Part shown: positions 59,416 to 64,000 of the stretch, in pieces
Numbering within the stretch: position 1 is the first letter of the stretch
How the letters are laid out: each line of letters starts with the position of its first letter
Assembly: GCF_013371085.1 (NCBI RefSeq)
Contig: NZ_JABWCV010000008.1
Coordinates: 1-64,000, forward strand
Length of the DNA: 64,000 bases
Direction: 5' to 3'
Origin: Vreelandella maris
Lineage (GTDB): Bacteria > Pseudomonadota > Gammaproteobacteria > Pseudomonadales > Halomonadaceae
Program-made: the position numbers and the translations under genes
Notes under the pieces: generated by a model
The model's database searches: none
What the model saw: only the letters and a program-made list of their open reading frames with translations
Told to the model about the DNA's origin: nothing

Positions 59416-59478
59416 ATAGCATGACCATTAAGTACTTTTAATAAGTACTGCACTGAAAAGTACATGGTCACAAGGTAT

Positions 59479-59555
59479 GCGCCCGTAGCTCAGCTGGATA
59501 GAGTACCTGACTACGAATCAGGGGGTCGGAGGTTCGAATCCTCCCGGGCGCGCCA
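59479..59555 (+). tRNA. tRNA-Arg (anticodon ACG), copy 1
   Basis: 77 bases including CCA. Acceptor GCGCCCG pairs with CGGGCGC; anticodon stem CCTGA / TCAGG encloses CTACGAA with anticodon ACG, normally edited to ICG by TadA to read CGU, CGC and CGA. It is identical to copy 2, 120 bases downstream. Confidence 0.97.
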
Positions 59556-59598
59556 CCTACTTAGTGACAGCATTAGTATAGATTAGTTTTAACATTAC

Positions 59599-59675
59599 GC
59601 GCCCGTAGCTCAGCTGGATAGAGTACCTGACTACGAATCAGGGGGTCGGAGGTTCGAATCCTCCCGGGCGCGCCA
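59599..59675 (+). tRNA. tRNA-Arg (anticodon ACG), copy 2
   Basis: Identical over its 77 bases to the copy at 59479-59555, while the spacer between them is unrelated to the flank after copy 2. This is the last tRNA of the cluster; a terminator follows 6 bases later. Confidence 0.97.
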
Positions 59676-59681
59676 GATTTC

Positions 59682-59712
59682 AAAACCCGCTCTCTTATCG
59701 AGAGCGGGTTTT
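59682..59712 (+). terminator. Terminator of the tRNA cluster
   Basis: A 13-base-pair perfect stem AAAACCCGCTCTC / GAGAGCGGGTTTT with a 5-base loop ends in TTTT. Confidence 0.92.
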
Positions 59713-59807
59713 CTGTTTCCAGTCTGCCTGCTTGTTTCTAACCTGACTGACTATTTTCCAGCCTGACCGGTATATAAGCTCGCGCTCCGGTCTTGCGATC
59801 GTGTGTA

Positions 59808-59840
59808 GCGCCCCCGCTTTGCGGTAGGGCGCTTTTTTTT
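59808..59840 (+). terminator. Second terminator downstream of the tRNAs
   Basis: Stem GCGCCC-CCGC / GCGG-TA-GGGCGC followed by eight T on the plus strand. The 95 bases between the two terminators (59713-59807) show no gene; either this is a backup terminator or it ends a small transcript starting between them. It also lies just past the dusC stop on the other strand. Confidence 0.7.
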
Positions 59841-59875
59841 GGCTATAAACTGATGAGGCGTTGCAGAAAGGAGTG

Positions 59876-60871
59876 CTAAGCCAGGGCGGCGTGCTGCTCG
59901 TCAACCACAAGGCTATCGAGCAGGAGATCCAGTTCGGTAATGCGCTTCACCCGCTGAAAGTTCTGCTCGGCTTTGGCGCTGCCTTGGCGCATTTGGGCAA
60001 GCCACTGTTTTACCAAAGAGACGACAACGCGGTCAGGCAGTTGTTGGCGCTGTAGGGCGGCGTACTCCTTGAGTACATTGGCGCGCATTGCCCAGCTGCT
60101 TTCGGGCAACCGCTCACCGGTTTGAAGCCAATGGCGAATGCGTGGGGCGAGCCAAGGGTCCGCGAGGGCACTGCGCCCTAACATCACATCGCGACAGCCT
60201 GAAAGCGTGCGCGCTTTCCAGTAATCTTCCAGCGTCCAGATGTCGCCATTGGCGACCACCGGAATGCTTACGTTGCGACGAATCTTGCCGATCCACTCCC
60301 AGTGCGCCGGTGGGCGGTAGCCTTCATCGCGGGTGCGCGCATGCACCACTAGCTGTGCTGCGCCACCTGCTTCAGTGGCTTGAGCGCAGGCAACCGCTAA
60401 GCGGCGATTAGCGAAGCCCAGGCGAATCTTGGCGGTCACTGGGATTTCCCCGTCTAAAGCATCGTGAACGGCTTTAACCGCTTGGAAGACGCGATCGGGC
60501 TGGCGTAAGAGCGAAGCGCCGCCATCGTGGCGATTAACCAGTTTGGCTGGGCAGCCGAAATTAAGGTCAACGCTGACTGCGCCAAGCTTGAGCGCCTGCT
60601 GTGCATTCGCCGCTAGAGCAGCAGGATCAGAGCCCAGTAGCTGTAAATGCACAGGAATGCCGCTCGGCGTTGCTACCGGCGGTTGCGCAAGTTCCGGGCA
60701 ATGCTTATAAAACACTCTTGGCGGTAGGCGTGCATCGACCACGCGGACAAATTCGGTAACCGTCCAGTCGAAACCCGCATGACGGGTCAGCAGATCTCGG
60801 GTCAGTGCATCAATCACCCCTTCCATCGGGGCTAGGCCGATTCTGCCGTTTTGTAGTAAATTAACAACCAT
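59876..60871 (-). CDS. dusC: tRNA-dihydrouridine(16) synthase DusC
   Basis: This flavoenzyme of about 331 residues reduces uridine in the D-loop of tRNA. The FMN-binding barrel starts IGLAPMEGVIDALTRDLLTRHAGFDWTVTEFVRV. The GCPAKLVNRHDGGASLLRQPD segment holds the catalytic Cys and fits the DusC subtype. HARTRDEGYRPPAHWEWI, PVVANGDIWTLEDY and GCRDVMLGRSALADPWLAPRI follow. MEGVxD and the shape of the C-terminal helical region favour DusC (U16) over DusA or DusB. ATG 60871 is preferred; GTG 60880 is possible, and neither has a clear ribosome site. It lies beside tRNA genes, on the opposite strand. Confidence 0.92.
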   Translation of the reverse strand: MVVNLLQNGRIGLAPMEGVIDALTRDLLTRHAGFDWTVTEFVRVVDARLPPRVFYKHCPELAQPPVATPSGIPVHLQLLGSDPAALAANAQQALKLGAVSVDLNFGCPAKLVNRHDGGASLLRQPDRVFQAVKAVHDALDGEIPVTAKIRLGFANRRLAVACAQATEAGGAAQLVVHARTRDEGYRPPAHWEWIGKIRRNVSIPVVANGDIWTLEDYWKARTLSGCRDVMLGRSALADPWLAPRIRHWLQTGERLPESSWAMRANVLKEYAALQRQQLPDRVVVSLVKQWLAQMRQGSAKAEQNFQRVKRITELDLLLDSLVVDEQHAALA

Positions 60872-61049
60872 GTCTTCCACTATCGCGCCATTGCATTCTA
60901 TTCTGGGTGTGGCAGGTTAGTGTATTCCCCTCACTGCGCCAAGCGCCTTTATCGGTATTGGCGTAATGATGCGCGTATGAACTATTTAAAAATGGTACAC
61001 AAAGACGGTACTTAGAGACACGCTACTTAGAGATATAGGAGAGCGCCTT

Positions 61050-61307
61050 ATGCAGAATCAAGAACTCTTACAAGATGGGTTGGCGTTGATGGCGCTGGGT
61101 ATGGGCGTGGTGTTTGTTTTTCTTACCCTTTTAGTTATCAGCGTCACACTGATGTCGAAGCTTATTGGGCGGTTTCAACCCGTTCCGGTACCTGTTGAAG
61201 CGGGCAGAAAATCGCCGCCGCCGCCAGCCGCTTCCACTGAGAAAGATGAGATCATGGCGGTGATCAGTGCTGCAGTGCATCGATACCGTTCAACACGGCG
61301 TCGCTAA
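61050..61307 (+). CDS. oadG: Oxaloacetate decarboxylase gamma subunit
   Basis: This 85-residue small membrane subunit has one transmembrane helix (LALMALGMGVVFVFLTLLVISVTLMSKLI). A Pro-rich linker (KSPPPPAAS) leads to a short cytoplasmic tail with AVISAAVHRYRSTRRR, the segment that contacts the alpha subunit and, in characterised members, zinc. An aggaga site precedes the start. It is first in oadGAB, the standard order of this sodium pump. Confidence 0.93.
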   Translation: MQNQELLQDGLALMALGMGVVFVFLTLLVISVTLMSKLIGRFQPVPVPVEAGRKSPPPPAASTEKDEIMAVISAAVHRYRSTRRR

Positions 61308-61397
61308 CTTTCTCGTTTTTTTCATTTCAGCCCTCTTTTGGCTATTTTTTTGTTATTTTTACTACAAACTTATAACTCTCTACGGTGAGCCAAGACC

Positions 61398-63218
61398 ATG
61401 AACGAAACAAAACGCCCACTAGGCATTACCGATGTCGTGCTGCGCGATGCCCATCAATCGCTGTTTGCCACGCGTATGCGCTTGGACGATATGCTGCCGA
61501 TTGCTGAAAAGCTTGATCGCGTTGGCTATTGGTCGCTGGAAACCTGGGGTGGGGCGACCTATGACGCCTGTATCCGCTATTTGGGCGAAGACCCGTGGGA
61601 GCGTATTCGTGCCCTGAAAGAGGCCATGCCCAATACGCCCCAGGCGATGTTACTACGTGGTCAAAACCTGCTGGGCTACCGCCACTACGCCGATGACGTG
61701 GTCGATAAATTTGTCGAACGGGCGAAAACCAACGGTGTTGATGTCTTCCGGGTCTTTGACGCCATGAATGATCCGCGTAATTTGGAGCGCGCCATTCAGG
61801 CGGTGCGTAACGTAGAAGGCCATGCCCAAGGCACCATCTCTTATACCGTGAGCCCGGTACATACCCTGGATAGCTGGGTCGATCTCGCCAAAACCATTGC
61901 CGGTTTGGGCGCAGATTCATTGGCTATCAAGGATATGGCGGGGCTGCTGACGCCCTACACGGCGTTCGACTTGGTGACGCGGCTCAAGAAAGAGCTGTCG
62001 ATTCCAGTGCATTTGCACTGTCACGCGACCACCGGCCTTTCCACCTCCACCATTTTGAAAGCGGTGGAGGCGGGCATTGATAACGTTGATACCTCAATCT
62101 CTTCCATGTCGATGACCTACGGTCACAGCCCGACCGAATCTGTCGTGGCGATGCTCAAAGACACCGGCCGCGATACCGGGTTGGATCTTGAGCTGCTGGA
62201 AGATATTGCCGGTTACTTCCGCGAAGTGCGCAAGAAGTACGCCGCCTTTGAAGGCTCGCTGCGCGGTATTGATTCGCGCATTCTGATTGCTCAGGTGCCC
62301 GGTGGCATGCTGACCAATATGGAAGGCCAGCTCAAAGAGCAGGGCGCGGGCGATAAGCTGGACGATGTGCTGAACGAGATTCCTCGCGTACGCGAAGACC
62401 TTGGCTTTATCCCGCTGGTAACGCCCACGTCGCAAATCGTCGGCACTCAGGCGGTAATGAACGTGATGATGGGCGAGCGCTATAAGTCGATCTCCAAGGA
62501 AGTTCAGGCGCTGCTTAAAGGTGAATATGGTGCTGCACCAGCGCCCTTCAACGCTGAATTGCAAAAACGCGTGTTGGAAGGCGGCGAGCCAATTACCTGC
62601 CGCCCGGCGGATAACCTCTCACCTGAAATGGATAGATTGGCCGCCGAGCTGAAAGAGAAAGCCAGCGCTGAAGGTATCCGCTTGGCCGAAGGCAAGCGCG
62701 AAGTCGATGACGTGCTGACCTTCGCGCTATTCCCACAGATTGGTTTGAAGTTCCTTAAGAATCGTGACAATCCCGACGCCTTTGAGCCCGCTCCCCAGGC
62801 GGCTGAGGCGAGTGCTGCCAATGCCCCTGCTAAGGCTAAGGCTGAAAGTAAACCACCAGTAGCTGCCAGTGGCCCAGAAACCTACACGGTTAAGCTCAAC
62901 GGCAAATCCTTTGTGGTCGAGGTTTCTGAAGGCGGTGAACTGGGCGAGGTGCAAGAGCAAACGGCAGCCAGTACTACTGCACCCAAAGAGGAAGCTCCGG
63001 CCCCCAGCGGTGAAAGCATCGATGCGCCGCTGGCGGGCAATATCTTCAAGGTCAATGTACGCCCCGGTGAGCAAGTCGCGGAAGGTGATGTGGTCATCAT
63101 TCTTGAAGCGATGAAAATGGAAACCGAAGTGCGTGCCAGCAGCGCAGGCACTGTGTCTAAGGTGAACGTCAGCGAGGGCGACAGCGTAGCCGTAGGCGAT
63201 ACGTTGATCGAGCTCTAA
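61398..63218 (+). CDS. oadA: Oxaloacetate decarboxylase alpha subunit
   Basis: This 606-residue soluble subunit moves the carboxyl group of oxaloacetate to its biotin. The N-terminal carboxyltransferase barrel begins [24 protein letters not shown] (metal-binding Asp and Gln) and has [11 protein letters not shown] and the catalytic Lys in [12 protein letters not shown] conserved PYC/OADA middle region follows, then an Ala/Pro-rich linker (about 480-535), and the biotinyl domain with [13 protein letters not shown], biotin on Lys573. It lies 90 bases after oadG and 11 before oadB. The complex couples decarboxylation to sodium export. Confidence 0.96.
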   Translation: MNETKRPLGITDVVLRDAHQSLFATRMRLDDMLPIAEKLDRVGYWSLETWGGATYDACIRYLGEDPWERIRALKEAMPNTPQAMLLRGQNLLGYRHYADDVVDKFVERAKTNGVDVFRVFDAMNDPRNLERAIQAVRNVEGHAQGTISYTVSPVHTLDSWVDLAKTIAGLGADSLAIKDMAGLLTPYTAFDLVTRLKKELSIPVHLHCHATTGLSTSTILKAVEAGIDNVDTSISSMSMTYGHSPTESVVAMLKDTGRDTGLDLELLEDIAGYFREVRKKYAAFEGSLRGIDSRILIAQVPGGMLTNMEGQLKEQGAGDKLDDVLNEIPRVREDLGFIPLVTPTSQIVGTQAVMNVMMGERYKSISKEVQALLKGEYGAAPAPFNAELQKRVLEGGEPITCRPADNLSPEMDRLAAELKEKASAEGIRLAEGKREVDDVLTFALFPQIGLKFLKNRDNPDAFEPAPQAAEASAANAPAKAKAESKPPVAASGPETYTVKLNGKSFVVEVSEGGELGEVQEQTAASTTAPKEEAPAPSGESIDAPLAGNIFKVNVRPGEQVAEGDVVIILEAMKMETEVRASSAGTVSKVNVSEGDSVAVGDTLIEL

Positions 63219-63229
63219 GGGCCCAGTAA

Positions 63230-64000
63230 TGGATAAATTAGTCACGTTATGGGAAGGGTCCGGGCTCTATAACCTTGAGCTTGGTCAGGCGGTCATGATT
63301 CTGGTGGGTCTATTGCTGCTCTACCTTGCCATTTATAAGAAGTTTGAGCCGTTGCTGCTGGTGCCGATTGGCTTTGGTGGCATTCTGGCCAATATCCCTG
63401 AAGCCGGGCTAGCCATTTCTGCGCTCGACCAAGCGATTGAGGTGGCCAAGCCGGCGGTGCTACAGCAAATGGCGGCAGCGCTGGGTGCGTCCCTTGACCC
63501 ACTGGCGAACGCTGAAGCTTGGCGGGAGTCGCTGCAAATGATGGCACACGATGGCGTCGCACCCGACCAACTGCGTGCTGCGCGAGACATCGCCGTGGGC
63601 GTTGGCTACAGCGACGGCATGCTTTATAACTTCTATAAAGTCGCAATCGGCTCGGGTATCGCCCCGCTGATTATCTTTATGGGCGTTGGGGCAATGACCG
63701 ATTTTGGCCCGTTGCTGGCGAACCCGCGCACGCTGTTTTTAGGTGCGGCTGCCCAGTTTGGGATCTTTGCCACGCTGTTTGGCGCTGTGGTGCTTACCTC
63801 GATGGGCGTGATGGACTTCTCGCTTAATCAGGCAGCCGCCATTGGTATTATTGGTGGCGCTGACGGCCCAACGTCTATTTACGTTTCTAGCGTGCTGGCA
63901 CCTGAACTATTGGGGGCGATTGCCGTGGCCGCCTACGCTTATATGGCGTTGGTGCCGCTGATTCAGCCGCCGATCATGCGTCTGCTGACTACCGAGAAAG
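63230..64000 (+). CDS. oadB: Oxaloacetate decarboxylase beta subunit (partial at window edge)
   Basis: 257 codons are visible; the gene runs past the right edge. This is the membrane subunit that decarboxylates carboxybiotin and pumps sodium. The start [51 protein letters not shown] is typical. A hydrophilic loop follows, then [32 protein letters not shown] and the conserved [17 protein letters not shown], whose Asp is essential for sodium binding in the Klebsiella enzyme. The final visible part ends RLLTTEK. About 60 percent of the family length is present. Confidence 0.95.

Noticed and set aside
59713..59807. Possible prophage or island attachment site behind the tRNA-Arg genes
   Set aside because: The sequence after the second tRNA shows no repeat of the tRNA 3' end and no integrase; dusC follows directly.

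Overview
The window looks like chromosome from a halophilic gammaproteobacterium of the Halomonas/Halomonadaceae type. I base this on protein resemblance, on a sodium-pumping oxaloacetate decarboxylase (oadGAB), and on gene orders shared with pseudomonads and other gammaproteobacteria: ponA<>pilMNOPQ-aroKB-gltBD, pyrG-kdsA-eno, recA-recX-alaS-lysC-csrA-tRNAs, and fdxA next to an Rsm RNA. No rRNA, CRISPR array or intact prophage is visible.

Layout. 1-4.3 kb is a patchwork: the right end of an IS66-type element, an RNase Z-like gene, a small lipoprotein gene with a second partial copy of its 3' end, a DsbA/FrnE-like oxidoreductase, a CcdAB toxin-antitoxin pair, a broken antitoxin fragment and a TauE/SafE exporter, followed by a palindromic intergenic repeat. 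4.3-8.2 kb holds a secreted MetX-like hydrolase and a two-gene accessory block (PcfJ-like protein and PD-(D/E)XK nuclease-like protein). That block lies between the 3' end of a ubiquinone-hydroxylase gene and a decayed second copy of the same 3' end. 8.2-16.4 kb carries the ubiquinone hydroxylase, a sirtuin, DNA repair genes (3-methyladenine glycosylase, DinB with a LexA box), SelO, a hydrolase, a thiamine-binding-like protein and a MocR regulator. 16.6-18.8 kb has ccoG and an unrecognised membrane protein.

18.9-28.6 kb reads as a catabolic neighbourhood: gabT, an EAL protein, a CaiB-type CoA transferase, glutaryl-CoA dehydrogenase, a GntR/FCD regulator, and a divergent TAXI-type TRAP transporter operon (binding protein, DUF1850 protein, fused permease). 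Together these could take a C5 compound such as 5-aminovalerate or glutarate to crotonyl-CoA; that substrate is an inference. 28.7-38.1 kb has PBP1A divergent from the type IV pilus assembly operon pilMNOPQ, translationally coupled to aroK and aroB. gltB and gltD (glutamate synthase) follow.

44.7-60.9 kb is core: pyrG, kdsA, eno, then a clear Gac/Rsm regulatory locus. That locus has a perfect GacA-type upstream site plus a degenerate second site, and a roughly 170-nt RNA with about a dozen GGA motifs next to fdxA. After it come mutS, a CinA/PncC amidase, recA (LexA box), recX, alaS, lysC, csrA (the protein the RNA should titrate), tRNA-Ser(GCU), two identical tRNA-Arg(ACG) genes and dusC. The window ends inside oadB of the oadGAB operon. 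Two related palindromic repeats (near 4.2 kb and 57.4 kb) and one cloverleaf-like repeat (44.5 kb) occupy intergenic gaps.
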